Of a DNA stretch of 64,000 nt, positions 8,026 to 18,190 are shown one piece after another (position 1 is the first letter of the stretch; every line of letters starts with the position of its first letter). The stretch is from an uncultured Pelagibacteraceae bacterium (GTDB lineage Bacteria; Pseudomonadota; Alphaproteobacteria; Pelagibacterales; Pelagibacteraceae), in contig CACBYG010000001.1 of the NCBI GenBank assembly GCA_902543535.1, forward strand, positions 124,001-188,000. The letters run 5' to 3'. The notes below the pieces were generated by a model that saw nothing but the letters and a program-made list of their open reading frames with translations, had not been told where the DNA came from and made no database searches. The translations under genes were made by a program, and so were the position numbers.

Positions 8026-8102
8026 TGGTGGGCCCGCCAGGACTCGAACCTGGGACCAATACATTATGAGTGTACTGCTCTAACCAACTGAGCTACAGGC
8101 CC
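8026..8102 (-). tRNA. tRNA with CAT anticodon, probably tRNA-Ile2 (lysidine type), otherwise elongator tRNA-Met
   Basis: A 77-nt canonical cloverleaf on the minus strand with encoded CCA. The acceptor stem is GGGCCTG paired with CGGGCCC (one G-T pair), the D-arm is GCTC-AGTTGGTTA-GAGC, the anticodon loop is CTCATAA (anticodon CAT) and the T-loop is TTCGAGT. The anticodon context with TTGGTC in the variable region resembles Ile2 tRNAs, which read ATA after TilS converts C34 to lysidine, more than elongator Met. A covariance-model isotype test would decide. Confidence 0.9.
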
Positions 8103-8160
8103 AAACAATAATTTAGTTATAACATTTTATTAAAGTTAGCAATTAAAGATATATTAAATA

Positions 8161-8235
8161 TGGTGGGCCGTGTTGGTTACGCTCCAACTACCCCTGCAAT
8201 GTCAATGCAGTACTCTACTATTGAGCTAACGGCCC
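8161..8235 (-). tRNA. tRNA-Val (GAC) with non-canonical elbow
   Basis: A 75-nt cloverleaf on the minus strand with encoded CCA. The acceptor stem GGGCCGT/ACGGCCC is perfectly paired, the D-stem is GCTC/GAGT, the anticodon stem CTGCA/TGCAG is perfect around loop TTGACAT (anticodon GAC, valine), and the T-stem GTTGG/CCAAC is perfect. The loops are odd: the T-loop is AGCGTAA instead of TTCRANY, and the D-loop AATAGTA lacks the G18G19 pair, keeping only G19. Perfect stems argue against a decayed pseudogene. It lies 58 bp from the CAT tRNA and was probably cotranscribed with it. Confidence 0.85.
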
Positions 8236-8299
8236 TAATTTAAAAAATCTTAGGTTTTTATTTATCAAATAATAGTTTTTCTCAAGAATTAAATTAATT

Positions 8300-9520
8300 T
8301 TATTTTAAAAAACGTAAATCCTTAAAATTATCAATAAAATTAGGAATTTTTTCAAAAGTTCTGTAGTGCGGAATAGATCCCAAGTCTTCATGATATACTG
8401 CCTTGGGAGTCCAGCTCAGAGAAATAATAAAAAAAAGAATGAAAAAATAATAATTTTGTTTAATTAAAAAATTTTGCTCTAATTTTTTGATTCTTTCATA
8501 GTCAATTACTATAAAATCAAGATAATTTAATCCAAAAAATAAAATAAATAAATTTGTGTAACACAAATGAAAGTATCTACCAGTATCGACTGATATAAAA
8601 AATATTAATAAGTTTATTATTGATAAAATTAATAAAATATAAATTATAGGTATATTTGCAATAATTGGGTTACATTTATTTTTGTTAAATTTTGTGAAAT
8701 ATGAAAAAATAAATAATGGACCAAATCCAAATACAAATATGAATGTGTTTCTTGCAAAATGTTGAGGTGACCAGCCTATCTCACCAATATATGTTTTAAT
8801 TTCATTAACGACATAATGTGCTTGAAATCCACAAACTATATTAAATTCTCTTAATAAAGATTCACACATAATTTCTTTATCAATATTCGTAAACTTATTT
8901 AAAAAAAGAAATATAGAAAAAATAAATAATAAAAAAATAGATCCTAATAAAATAAAATTATAATTTTTTTTATTTTTTTTATTCATTACAAACAAAAAAA
9001 ATAAAAAATTTAAAAAGTAAAATACTAATATTTCGTGAGTAAGTAATACAAATATTGATCCGATAAAAAAAATTGTAATTTTTTCTATTAAATTCCTAGC
9101 TAAAAAGATAACGGAGATTAAAAGTAAATTTACTAGAATTTCTTTCCTGCCAATTGCTTCTAATTCCGATAATGGAAAAAATAAAAATAATGGAGAAAAA
9201 ACTACAAGCAAACTTAATTTAGAATATTTAATATTTTTAATTAAATGATAAATCATATAATAAAAGGTCCCATATAAAACTATCTGTAAAATTAATAAAC
9301 TAAATTTGAAATTTATTTCTAAGAGATTGCTTAATCTATAAAAAATTTCACCCAATAATCCTCTTCTTACAAAACCACCTTGATATGTAATTATCCACTC
9401 AGACATAGCATTATATGATTGAACACTATTTAGACTTGATAAGTAAAATGTAATTAATAAGAAAAGAATTATTAGATATAATTTGAAAATTTTATGGAAA
9501 TTTAAGGTATGGCTGTCCAT
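8300..9520 (-). CDS. Polytopic membrane protein of unknown function
   Basis: I do not recognise a named family. The 406-aa protein is almost entirely hydrophobic, with about nine or ten membrane segments, and very rich in Phe, Ile, Leu and Lys. Visible conserved-looking motifs are YQGGFVRRGLLGEIFYRL after the first membrane segment (about residues 46-63) and an ELEAIGRKE segment (about 118-126) in a loop. A Gly-Gly-Phe-Val-Arg-Arg loop of this kind occurs in polytopic proteins linked to surface polysaccharides, but that is only a loose resemblance. It stands alone between the tRNA genes and rpoD, 16 bp downstream of rpoD on the same strand. Confidence 0.75.
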   Translation of the reverse strand: MDSHTLNFHKIFKLYLIILFLLITFYLSSLNSVQSYNAMSEWIITYQGGFVRRGLLGEIFYRLSNLLEINFKFSLLILQIVLYGTFYYMIYHLIKNIKYSKLSLLVVFSPLFLFFPLSELEAIGRKEILVNLLLISVIFLARNLIEKITIFFIGSIFVLLTHEILVFYFLNFLFFLFVMNKKNKKNYNFILLGSIFLLFIFSIFLFLNKFTNIDKEIMCESLLREFNIVCGFQAHYVVNEIKTYIGEIGWSPQHFARNTFIFVFGFGPLFIFSYFTKFNKNKCNPIIANIPIIYILLILSIINLLIFFISVDTGRYFHLCYTNLFILFFGLNYLDFIVIDYERIKKLEQNFLIKQNYYFFILFFIISLSWTPKAVYHEDLGSIPHYRTFEKIPNFIDNFKDLRFLK

Positions 9521-9536
9521 TTACCTATTAGAGTCT

Positions 9537-11360
9537 TTAACTCTCTAAAAAGCTTTTTAATTGTTTAGATCTGCTTGGATGTTTAAGCTTTCTTAAAGCT
9601 TTAGCTTCTATCTGACGAATTCTTTCTCTAGTCACTGAAAATTGTAAACCAACCTCTTCCAAAGTATGATCGGTATTCATGCCTACTCCGAACCTCATTC
9701 TTAATACTCTTTCTTCTCTTGGAGTTAAAGTAGATAGAATTTTTGTAGTTGCTTCCCCTAAATTTGATTTAATTGCTTGTTCTAGTGGTGCCAATGCTTT
9801 TGTATCCTCAATAAAATCTCCTAAGCTACTATCTTCTTCATCACCAACTGGTTTTTCTAAAGAGACTGGCTCTTTTGAAATTTTTAAAACTTTTCTCACT
9901 TTGTCCAATGGCATTCTTAATTTTTGGGCCAATTCTTCAGGTGTAGCTTCTCGACCAAATTCACTCAAAATTAATCTTTGAGTTCTTACAATTTTATTAA
10001 TTGTTTCTATCATGTGAACTGGAATTCGAATTGTTCTAGCTTGATCTGCAATTGATCTGGTTATAGCTTGTCTAATCCACCAAGTGGCATAGGTTGAAAA
10101 TTTGTACCCTCTTCTATATTCGAATTTATCTACTGCTTTCATTAAACCTATATTACCCTCCTGAATTAAATCTAAAAACTGAAGTCCTCTATTTGTGTAT
10201 TTTTTAGCGATTGAAATAACTAATCTTAAATTAGCTTCAACCATCTCCTTTTTTGCAATTCTCGACTCTTTTTCACCTTTTTGGACTCTGCTAACAAGTT
10301 TTTTAAAATCTGTCACTGAAATCCCAAGCTTATGACTAATCTCAATTAATCTTTCTCTAATATTTTTAAATTCCTCTTTGTTTTTTGAAAAAAACTGTTT
10401 CCATATATTGTTGGTATCTAAAAATTTTTTTAGGTTTGGATTAATTTCATTTCCAATATAAAATTTAATAAATTCATTCCTTGGAATTTTATGATCCATT
10501 GCAAGCCTCAAAAGATTTCCTTCAAGTGAAACAATTTTTTTATTTTCAATATAATGTTTCTGGACAAGTTCTTCTAAAACTGATGGAGATAATTGAAGTG
10601 ATTTAATATTTTCCAAAATATCATTAACAATTTTATCGTGGCCTTTTTCCTTTGCTGGCGAAAAGTTTTGTGAATTTAAAATACAGTCTAATTTTTCTTT
10701 TTGGTATTTTATTAATTTTGTGTACTCTTTAGTTAGTGTATTGACAGTTTTTAAAACTTTAGGCTTAATTTCAGTTTCCATTGCAGCAAGAGTGGGATTA
10801 AAGTCTTCATCCTCATCAGATGATCCTTCTTCCTTATCGGTTTCTCCAGCATTTTTTTGTTTTGCACTTGGCCCAGTTGACTCATCTTCCATATAATTTG
10901 TGTCAATATCTATAATTTCTCTTACTAAGATTTCATCTTTTTGTAATTTCTCATTCCATTCAAAAAATTGTTGGGCTGTAATTGGACTTTGAGAAAGTGC
11001 AATTAACATCACATCTTTTCCTGCCTCAATTCTTTTTGCGATTGCAATCTCACCTTCTCTAGAAAGAAGTTCCACTCCACCCATCTCACGTAAATACATT
11101 CTGATAGGGTCATCACTTTTTTCAATTGTTTTGCCTTCCTCCTTATTTGAATTTTCTTTTTTTCTTAAGACTTTAAAATCAGATTTTTTTTCAACTAAGG
11201 AAACATTTTCATCTAAAATATGTATGAACGCTTGAGCCAAGTTATCGTCAGATAAATTTCTTTTTCCAAGAGACTTGCTCAATTCCTCATAGGTTATAAA
11301 ACCTCTATGAGTTCCACGACCCATTAATCTAGCAAATGATTTTGTTATAATTCTTTCCAC
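9537..11360 (-). CDS. rpoD: Primary RNA polymerase sigma factor RpoD (sigma-70)
   Basis: A 607-aa housekeeping sigma factor. It shows region 1.1 at the N-terminus, region 1.2 ([21 protein letters not shown], about 86-106), a non-conserved acidic insert (about 160-185), region 2 with [22 protein letters not shown] and the -10 reading [17 protein letters not shown], region 3 (HMIETINKI), and region 4 with [10 protein letters not shown] and the helix-turn-helix [17 protein letters not shown]. Length is near the family norm. It lies downstream of dnaG on the same strand, a common alphaproteobacterial order with yqeY and carAB nearby. Confidence 0.98.
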   Translation of the reverse strand: MERIITKSFARLMGRGTHRGFITYEELSKSLGKRNLSDDNLAQAFIHILDENVSLVEKKSDFKVLRKKENSNKEEGKTIEKSDDPIRMYLREMGGVELLSREGEIAIAKRIEAGKDVMLIALSQSPITAQQFFEWNEKLQKDEILVREIIDIDTNYMEDESTGPSAKQKNAGETDKEEGSSDEDEDFNPTLAAMETEIKPKVLKTVNTLTKEYTKLIKYQKEKLDCILNSQNFSPAKEKGHDKIVNDILENIKSLQLSPSVLEELVQKHYIENKKIVSLEGNLLRLAMDHKIPRNEFIKFYIGNEINPNLKKFLDTNNIWKQFFSKNKEEFKNIRERLIEISHKLGISVTDFKKLVSRVQKGEKESRIAKKEMVEANLRLVISIAKKYTNRGLQFLDLIQEGNIGLMKAVDKFEYRRGYKFSTYATWWIRQAITRSIADQARTIRIPVHMIETINKIVRTQRLILSEFGREATPEELAQKLRMPLDKVRKVLKISKEPVSLEKPVGDEEDSSLGDFIEDTKALAPLEQAIKSNLGEATTKILSTLTPREERVLRMRFGVGMNTDHTLEEVGLQFSVTRERIRQIEAKALRKLKHPSRSKQLKSFLES

Positions 11361-11427
11361 GGCATTAAAAGTTTGGAAGTCTTATATAATGTCAAATCTG
11401 TAAAAATCCACGATTAAATTAGTAGTA

Positions 11428-13203
11428 TTAATTGAGATTCTGCTTTTTTTTCAGCTCTTTTAGCTCATTAAATGTGGTCTCACTCATATCGACTGAGAAC
11501 TTCGATTCTAATTCTTGAATTCTAAACTCAAGATCGTAATTCATCAAATCTCTTGAAATATCCTCTAACAATTCGATCGTTTTTTGATCATCATCTGCTT
11601 GATTTTTAAGAATATGTTTGATGGGTGCAAATTTATTTATCTTTTCTAACAATTGGTTGTCTAACTTTAAATCCTCAATTGTAATTTGATCTCCAGATTT
11701 TAGTTTTTTAATTACTAGCTCAAATATTTTTTTATTAATCTCAGTAAAAAACTTAATATTTTCAATTAAATGAACATTTGCTTGTAACAAATTTAAATTA
11801 TTCATCACTAAATATAATAAAGAAAACTCTTTAAGCTCAACCCCTGTCAATGATTGACTTGCATTGAAATGTTTCTTGGTTGTGTCTAATGATTTAGTTC
11901 TTTTAACAAAAAATTTTTTGTTATTTTGATTGGAATGTGGTGTTAATTCAGCAATTTTTTCTAAAAAATATTCTAGTACATATTTTTTTATAAAGTCATC
12001 TTTAATTGTACTTGCAATACTTCTCAATTTTTTTTCAAAAATTGCTAATGAGGAGGGATTGTTTTCTGTTTGCTTTTTATAATGACTAAAAATAAATTGA
12101 TGGATAGAAAGTTTACTTTGTTTTGTAAAATCAATGAAATTAGCTTTACCATTTTTATTCACATAACTGTCAGGGTCCTCCTTATCTGGTAAAAATAAAA
12201 ATGAAATATTTTTTTCTGGTTTTAATTCTTTGATAGAGTTCTCTGCTGCTCTTAATGCAGCCTTATAGCCACTTTCATCACCATCGAAACATATAATAAT
12301 ATCATCAAAAAATTGGTTAAGAGTTAAAATTTGTTTGTCTGTCAAAGAAGTTCCAAGATTGGCAACTACATTATCAATCCCATTTTTACTTAAACCGATA
12401 ACATCCATATATCCCTCAACTAAATAGATGTGATTTATTTTATTAGAAAGTTTTCGAGCTAAATCTAAATTATACAAATTAGATCCTTTTTTAAAAAAAT
12501 TTGTTTCAGGGGAATTTATATATTTAGCCAAGTAATCTACTTTTTCAATTATTCTCCCCCCCAAAGCTATTGGTTGACCCGAGATGTTATTGATTGGAAA
12601 AATTAGTCGTCCTCTAAATCTTTCAACATATGTTTTATTTTTTTCATCTAAGTAAAATATACCCGTTTCAAGTAAAGTTTGCTCACTATAATTATATTTT
12701 AATTTCTCAAAGAAATTTGGATTTTTTTCTATGTATCCAATTTTAAATTTTTTAACCTCTTCTTTAGTTAAAGATCTATTTTTTAAATAATTCCTTGCAA
12801 TAGAATAGCCCTCGTTTTTTAATAATTCACCGTGATAAAAATTTACGTACTGGCTAAAGATTGATTGGTATTCTTTCCATTTTTTTTCTCTTTCTTCATC
12901 CTGTTTTGAAAACATATAAGGCTGCATTCCAGCTAATTGAGCCAAATGCTTTACTGCCTCTCCAAATTTAAGATTTTGAATTTTCATAATAAAATCAAAA
13001 ATATTTCCGTGCTCTGATGTTGCAAAACAATGATAAAATTCTTTTTCATCATTTACCGTAAATGAAGGTGTTTTTTCGTTTTTAAATGGAGACAAGCCAA
13101 CAAACTCTTTACCCCTTTTTTTTAAGGAAACAGTTTTTGAGACAACTGTTGATACTTTTAATCTTGTCTTTATTTCATCAAGGTATTCTTTTGGATACTT
13201 CAT
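11428..13203 (-). CDS. dnaG: DNA primase DnaG
   Basis: A 591-aa primase that makes RNA primers at the replication fork. Domains in order: N-terminal CHC2-like module (1-100), catalytic core with TOPRIM motif IYLVEGYMDVIGL (about 255-267) and IIICFDGDESGYKAA, then a C-terminal DnaB-interaction region. The zinc-ribbon ligands are mostly lost: GLSPFKNEKTPSF replaces the usual GLCPFHxEKTPSF, and CFATS replaces CFGCG, leaving one of four ligands. The core sequence around them is well conserved. The yqeY stop overlaps its start by one base. Confidence 0.97.
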   Translation of the reverse strand: MKYPKEYLDEIKTRLKVSTVVSKTVSLKKRGKEFVGLSPFKNEKTPSFTVNDEKEFYHCFATSEHGNIFDFIMKIQNLKFGEAVKHLAQLAGMQPYMFSKQDEEREKKWKEYQSIFSQYVNFYHGELLKNEGYSIARNYLKNRSLTKEEVKKFKIGYIEKNPNFFEKLKYNYSEQTLLETGIFYLDEKNKTYVERFRGRLIFPINNISGQPIALGGRIIEKVDYLAKYINSPETNFFKKGSNLYNLDLARKLSNKINHIYLVEGYMDVIGLSKNGIDNVVANLGTSLTDKQILTLNQFFDDIIICFDGDESGYKAALRAAENSIKELKPEKNISFLFLPDKEDPDSYVNKNGKANFIDFTKQSKLSIHQFIFSHYKKQTENNPSSLAIFEKKLRSIASTIKDDFIKKYVLEYFLEKIAELTPHSNQNNKKFFVKRTKSLDTTKKHFNASQSLTGVELKEFSLLYLVMNNLNLLQANVHLIENIKFFTEINKKIFELVIKKLKSGDQITIEDLKLDNQLLEKINKFAPIKHILKNQADDDQKTIELLEDISRDLMNYDLEFRIQELESKFSVDMSETTFNELKELKKKQNLN

Positions 13204-13664
13204 TATTTATTCAATAAGTCTTTGATCATCGGGCCTGCTTTAGCAAAATCAATTTCATCCGAATGAGTTTTCTTTAACTCACCCATTACTTTACCCATAT
13301 CTTTTATTGAATTAGCACCCACTTTAGCAATTAAATCTGCACAGATTTTTTTGGTTTCCTCTTCTCCAAGTTGCTTTGGAAGAAATCCAGTCAAAATATC
13401 ATATTCATTTTGTTCAACCTCTAGCAAATCATTACGGTTATTTTTTTTATATATATCAATCGATTCGGCTCGTTGTTTAACCATTTTTTTCAAAAGCTTC
13501 TTAATGTCTTCATCGTCTGTATCTTTTTTATTAGGTCCAGATCGGTTAATTATGTCTAGATCCTTAATGGATGATAATATTAACCTATAGGTTGATATCT
13601 TATTTTTATCTTTTAATTTAAGAGCAGTTTTATATTCGTTTTCGATAGTATCTTTTAAAGACAT
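13203..13664 (-). CDS. yqeY: GatB/YqeY domain protein
   Basis: A small all-helical protein of about 153 aa similar to the tail domain of the GatB amidotransferase subunit. The start is placed at the second Met (MSLKDTIENEY), which matches the usual N-terminus better than the upstream ATG of the track. Typical segments are YRLILSSIKD, a Lys-rich middle with KMVKQRAESIDIYKKNNRNDL, and the C-terminal GKVMGELKKTH. The family may influence tRNA-dependent amidation, but its role is not established. It is cotranscribed with dnaG (one-base overlap) and divergent from carA. Confidence 0.9.
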   Translation of the reverse strand: MSLKDTIENEYKTALKLKDKNKISTYRLILSSIKDLDIINRSGPNKKDTDDEDIKKLLKKMVKQRAESIDIYKKNNRNDLLEVEQNEYDILTGFLPKQLGEEETKKICADLIAKVGANSIKDMGKVMGELKKTHSDEIDFAKAGPMIKDLLNK

Positions 13665-13741
13665 GATTTTTTTAATGTACTTCAAAGAAATAATTCTTCA
13701 AAAGAAAAATTGTTTTTTTACAATTTTATAATACATCTCTG

Positions 13742-13770
13742 TTGCGATAATAGAGCAATTATTGTATTAA
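13742..13770 (+). promoter_or_regulatory. Candidate carAB promoter, TTGCGA-N17-TATTAA
   Basis: In the 127-bp divergent region between yqeY and carA, TTGCGA (13742-13747) and TATTAA (13765-13770) are 17 bp apart and would start transcription about 15 nt before the carA TTG. A TATAAT at 13727-13732 has no good -35 at the proper distance. AT-rich composition makes chance matches likely, so confidence is modest. Confidence 0.4.
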
Positions 13771-13791
13771 CCTTTAACTTATGAGTTGTAA

Positions 13792-14985
13792 TTGATCAAA
13801 AAAGCAAAAAAAACAAACTCAAAAAATTCACAAATTAATACAGGCGTTTTAGTTCTTGAAAATAAGAGGGTTTTTAAGGGGATTGGGATTGGCTATCAAG
13901 GAGAAGCAACTGGAGAAGTTTGCTTTAATACCTCATTAACTGGTTACCAAGAAATTATTTCAGATCCTTCCTATGCAGGACAGATTATAAATTTTACATT
14001 CCCACATATTGGAAATGTTGGAACAAATAGAGAGGATGTTGAGTCTGATAAAATCTGGACAAGAGGAGTCATCTTTAATTCAGAAATAACCTCTCCTTCA
14101 AATTATAGAGCACTTTTACATTTAGATGCTTGGCTTAAAAAAAACAAAATTGTAGGGATTACAGGGCTAGATACTAGAAGTTTAACAAACTTTATTAGGG
14201 ATAAGGGTGCACCAAAGGGAACGATTGCTTACTCAAAAAACGGAAAGTTCAATGTTAGTAAATTAACAAATTCAACAATTAAATGGAGTGGTTTGAAAAA
14301 TCTTGATCTTGCAGAAACTGTTACAACTCAAAAGAACTATATTTGGAAAGGACTTCAAACTTGGAAAAAAGAAATAGGATTTAAAAAGAATACAAAAAAC
14401 CTTTTTCATGTAGTTGCAATTGATTATGGAATAAAAAAAAATATTTTGAGATATTTCTCAGATTTCAAATGTAAAGTAACAGTAGTTTCTTGCAAAACTA
14501 CTGCAGAAAAAATATTAGACCTTAATCCAAATGGGATATTTTTATCCAATGGTCCTGGTGATCCATCGGCGACAGGAAAATATGCAACAGAAATACTAAA
14601 TAAATTAATCAAAAAAAATTTACCTATATTTGGGATTTGTTTAGGTCATCAAATTTTAGCTTTAGCTTTGGGTGGTAAAACAAAAAAAATGAAGTTGGGC
14701 CATAGAGGGGCCAATCATCCTGTTAAAAATTTAGTCCATGATAAAGTTGAAATCACCAGTCAAAATCATGGTTTTGTAGTAGTTGAAGAAACTTTACCTA
14801 AAAAAATTGAAGTTACTCATAAGTCTCTTTTTGATAACACCATTGAAGGAATAAGACTTAAAAACAAACCAATATTTTCAGTACAATATCATCCAGAGTC
14901 TAACCCTGGACCGCAAGATAGTGTCTACCTATTTAAAGAATTTATTAACAATATGAAAAAAGATGCCAAAAAGAAAAGATATTAA
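13792..14985 (+). CDS. carA: Carbamoyl-phosphate synthase small chain CarA
   Basis: The glutaminase subunit that supplies ammonia to CarB for carbamoyl phosphate, used in pyrimidine and arginine synthesis. The N-terminal CPSase domain ([22 protein letters not shown]) is followed by a class I amidotransferase domain with nucleophile Cys in FGICLGHQI and the His-Glu pair in [10 protein letters not shown]. The start is a TTG: the codon before it is a TAA stop in the same frame, and no in-frame ATG precedes the conserved [13 protein letters not shown] segment. A 397-aa length is normal. carB begins 23 bp before the carA stop. Confidence 0.97.
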   Translation: MIKKAKKTNSKNSQINTGVLVLENKRVFKGIGIGYQGEATGEVCFNTSLTGYQEIISDPSYAGQIINFTFPHIGNVGTNREDVESDKIWTRGVIFNSEITSPSNYRALLHLDAWLKKNKIVGITGLDTRSLTNFIRDKGAPKGTIAYSKNGKFNVSKLTNSTIKWSGLKNLDLAETVTTQKNYIWKGLQTWKKEIGFKKNTKNLFHVVAIDYGIKKNILRYFSDFKCKVTVVSCKTTAEKILDLNPNGIFLSNGPGDPSATGKYATEILNKLIKKNLPIFGICLGHQILALALGGKTKKMKLGHRGANHPVKNLVHDKVEITSQNHGFVVVEETLPKKIEVTHKSLFDNTIEGIRLKNKPIFSVQYHPESNPGPQDSVYLFKEFINNMKKDAKKKRY

Positions 14986-17900
14986 AAAAATATTAGTTGT
15001 AGGTGCTGGACCTATTATTATCGGTCAAGCATGTGAGTTTGATTACTCAGGTACACAAGCTTGTAAGGCGTTAAAAGATGAGGGTTTTAAGGTAATATTA
15101 ATTAACTCAAATCCTGCAACCATTATGACTGATCCAGATGTTGCGCACAAAACTTATATCGAGCCCATAACATTAGAGGTTTTAGAAAAAATACTTATCA
15201 AAGAAAAACCTGATGCAATTCTTCCAACAATGGGTGGTCAAACTGCGCTCAATCTTGCAATGGAAGCGGAAAAAAAAGGAATTTTAAGAAAATATAAAAT
15301 TGAACTAATAGGCGCAAATTCTAAAGCAATTGCCAATGCAGAGGATAGGAAAAAATTTAGAAAAAATATGATTGATATTGGTTTAGATTTACCTAAATCT
15401 GAGATTGTTAACAATATCAACCAAGCCTCTAAAGTTTTAAAAAAAATTGGTTTACCCGCAATCATAAGACCTGCATTTACACTTGGAGGGCTTGGTGGTG
15501 GTATTGCTAAAAATAAAAAAGATTATTTAAAAATAATTAAAAGTGGGCTTCACGAATCTCCTGTTAGCCAAGTATTAGTCGAAGAATGTTTGGAAGGCTG
15601 GAAAGAATTTGAAATGGAAGTGGTAAGAGATAAAAAAGACAACTGTATTATTATCTGTTCTATTGAGAATGTTGATCCTATGGGAATTCATACTGGAGAC
15701 TCAGTAACTGTCGCCCCTGCACTAACCCTTACTGATAAAGAATATCAAGTGATGAGAAATGCTTCCATTGCTTGCTTAAGAAAAATTGGAGTAGAGACAG
15801 GTGGATCCAATGTTCAATTTGCAATCAATCCAAAAAATGGACGAATGGTTGTTATAGAAATGAACCCAAGAGTTTCAAGATCATCAGCACTCGCATCAAA
15901 AGCAACTGGTTTTCCAATTGCAAAAGTTGCAGCAAAACTTGCTGTTGGTTACACTCTGGATGAATTAAAAAACGAAATTACAAAAGTTACCCCAGCATCC
16001 TTTGAGCCTAGCATTGATTATGTGGTAACAAAAATTCCAAGATTTACTTTTGAAAAATTTTCAACCTCTCCAGCAATATTAGGTACTTCAATGAAATCTG
16101 TTGGAGAAGCAATGGCAATTGGTAGAAATTTCAAAGAGTCGCTTCAAAAAGCATTGGTTTCTCTTGAAACAGGTTTTTCAGGATTAGATAGAGTGTTTGA
16201 TCTAAATAAAAAGCAAATTAAAAAAAAACTTAAAGAAAATATTCCAAATAAACTTCTTGTGGTTGCTGAAGCATTAAGAAAGAAAATTAACTTAAAAAGA
16301 ATATTTAAATTATCTAAAATTGATCCATGGTTTTTAGAGCAAATTAAAGAAATCGTAGACTCAGAGAATATGATCAAAAAGAAAGGATTACCAAAAGATT
16401 TCGCTGAATTTAATAGAGTAAAATCAATTGGCTTTTCTGACAAAAAACTTTCTGAATTAACTAAAACTTCAGAAGATATTGTTAGAAGAAAAAGAACAGC
16501 ACTTAAAATTTTACCAGTTTTTAAAAAAGTTGATACTTGTGCTGCCGAATTTAAATCTTTTACACCTTATATGTATTCAACATACCAAAGAAATTTTTCA
16601 ATCAATTCAGAGTGTGAAGCAGATCCATCAACTAAGAAAAAAATTATTATTTTAGGAGGTGGTCCCAACAGAATAGGACAGGGCATAGAATTTGATTATT
16701 GTTGCTGTCAGGCAAGTTTTTCTCTAAAAGAAGCTGGTTTTGAAACAATCATGATTAATTGTAATCCTGAAACTGTCTCAACCGATTATGACACCAGTGA
16801 CAGACTTTATTTTGAACCCCTAAAGGAAGAATACGTCTTTAACATAATTAAAAAAGAGCAAGAAAAAGGAAATCTTGTTGGAATAATTGCACAGTTTGGT
16901 GGGCAAACACCAATAAAACTTGCAAAATTCTTACACGATCACAAACTTCCAATTCTTGGAACACAGTACACTTCTATAGATTTGGCTGAGGACAGAGATC
17001 GATTTAGAAATTTATTAAATAAACTTAAATTAAAACAAGCTGAAAGTGGTATTGCAAAAACATTTAAACAAGCAATACAAATTTCTGAAAAAATTGGTTT
17101 ACCTTTAATGGTAAGACCTTCTTATGTTTTGGGGGGAAGAGCAATGGAAATTGTTCATGAAAAAAGCCAACTTAAAAATTTTGTAGAGGAGGCCTTTAAA
17201 GCTGCTGAGGAAAATCCAATTTTAATAGATAAATTTATTGATCATGCAATGGAAGTTGATGTTGATGCCATCTCAGATGGAAAACAAGTTCATGTTGCAG
17301 GGATTATGCAACATATCGAGGAAGCTGGTATTCACTCTGGGGACTCTGCATGTAGTTTGCCCCCTGTATCTATAAAACCATTCTTGATAAAAGAAATTGA
17401 AAGCCAAACTAAGAAATTGGCATTAGCTTTAAAAGTTAAAGGTTTCATGAATATTCAATATGCAATTAAAAAAGATGAAATTTACGTAATTGAAGTTAAT
17501 CCTAGAGCAAGCAGAACTGTACCATTTGTATCTAAAGCAAAAGGATTACCCCTTGCAAAAATTGCATCACGTGTCATGGCCGGTGAAAAATTATCTAAAT
17601 TTAATTTAAAAGATAAGTCTAAAGGAATGTATGCAGTTAAAGAAGCTGTGTTCCCTTTTAATAAATTTCCGAACAGCGATCTGCTTCTAGGTCCTGAAAT
17701 GAAATCAACAGGTGAAGTAATGGGATTTGATAAAAACTTTGGAATGGCTTTTGCAAAAAGCCAAATAGCCTCTTCTAACTCTTTACCTAAAGATGGATTG
17801 GCGTTTATCTCTTTAAAAGATAGTCACAAAAATGAAGGAATAGGTCTAGCTAAAGAATTGATTAAATTACAATTTACACTTTGTGCAACTAGAGGAACAG

Positions 17901-18187
17901 CAGAATACATAAGAAAACATGGGATGAAATGTAGAATTATTAATAAAGTCAGTAGTGGCTCCCCTCATATTGTTGATGTGTTAGACTCTAAAAAAATTGC
18001 TCTTGTTATTAATACTGGTGGCGGAAATACTGAACATAGATTAAATGATGCAATAGCACTAAGAAGAGGAACACTTAAAAATAAAGTTCCCTATTGTACT
18101 AATATGTCAACAGCGCTGGCATGTTTAGAGGCAATTAAATCACTTAAAACAAAAAAATTAGAGGTCACCTCTCTACAGGATATTTAA
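14963..18187 (+). CDS. carB: Carbamoyl-phosphate synthase large chain CarB
   Basis: The 1074-aa synthetase subunit with two homologous ATP-grasp halves and a C-terminal allosteric MGS-like domain. The first half contains [19 protein letters not shown] and [11 protein letters not shown]; the second contains [18 protein letters not shown] and [11 protein letters not shown]; the C-terminus includes [15 protein letters not shown] and INTGGG. Both N-terminal glycine loops look intact, as does the ammonia-tunnel architecture implied by full length. The overlap with carA suggests coupled translation. The many antisense ORFs under this gene are shadows. Confidence 0.98.
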   Translation: MPKRKDIKKILVVGAGPIIIGQACEFDYSGTQACKALKDEGFKVILINSNPATIMTDPDVAHKTYIEPITLEVLEKILIKEKPDAILPTMGGQTALNLAMEAEKKGILRKYKIELIGANSKAIANAEDRKKFRKNMIDIGLDLPKSEIVNNINQASKVLKKIGLPAIIRPAFTLGGLGGGIAKNKKDYLKIIKSGLHESPVSQVLVEECLEGWKEFEMEVVRDKKDNCIIICSIENVDPMGIHTGDSVTVAPALTLTDKEYQVMRNASIACLRKIGVETGGSNVQFAINPKNGRMVVIEMNPRVSRSSALASKATGFPIAKVAAKLAVGYTLDELKNEITKVTPASFEPSIDYVVTKIPRFTFEKFSTSPAILGTSMKSVGEAMAIGRNFKESLQKALVSLETGFSGLDRVFDLNKKQIKKKLKENIPNKLLVVAEALRKKINLKRIFKLSKIDPWFLEQIKEIVDSENMIKKKGLPKDFAEFNRVKSIGFSDKKLSELTKTSEDIVRRKRTALKILPVFKKVDTCAAEFKSFTPYMYSTYQRNFSINSECEADPSTKKKIIILGGGPNRIGQGIEFDYCCCQASFSLKEAGFETIMINCNPETVSTDYDTSDRLYFEPLKEEYVFNIIKKEQEKGNLVGIIAQFGGQTPIKLAKFLHDHKLPILGTQYTSIDLAEDRDRFRNLLNKLKLKQAESGIAKTFKQAIQISEKIGLPLMVRPSYVLGGRAMEIVHEKSQLKNFVEEAFKAAEENPILIDKFIDHAMEVDVDAISDGKQVHVAGIMQHIEEAGIHSGDSACSLPPVSIKPFLIKEIESQTKKLALALKVKGFMNIQYAIKKDEIYVIEVNPRASRTVPFVSKAKGLPLAKIASRVMAGEKLSKFNLKDKSKGMYAVKEAVFPFNKFPNSDLLLGPEMKSTGEVMGFDKNFGMAFAKSQIASSNSLPKDGLAFISLKDSHKNEGIGLAKELIKLQFTLCATRGTAEYIRKHGMKCRIINKVSSGSPHIVDVLDSKKIALVINTGGGNTEHRLNDAIALRRGTLKNKVPYCTNMSTALACLEAIKSLKTKKLEVTSLQDI

Positions 18188-18190
18188 ATT

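Noticed and set aside
8161-8235. tRNA-Val-like gene as a decayed pseudogene
   Set aside because: All stems are perfectly paired apart from one G-T in the D-stem, and the CCA is encoded; random decay should hit stems as well as loops. Kept as a candidate functional tRNA.
16144-16443. 99-aa minus-strand ORF inside carB
   Set aside because: Shadow of an essential, well conserved gene; no ribosome site or motif.
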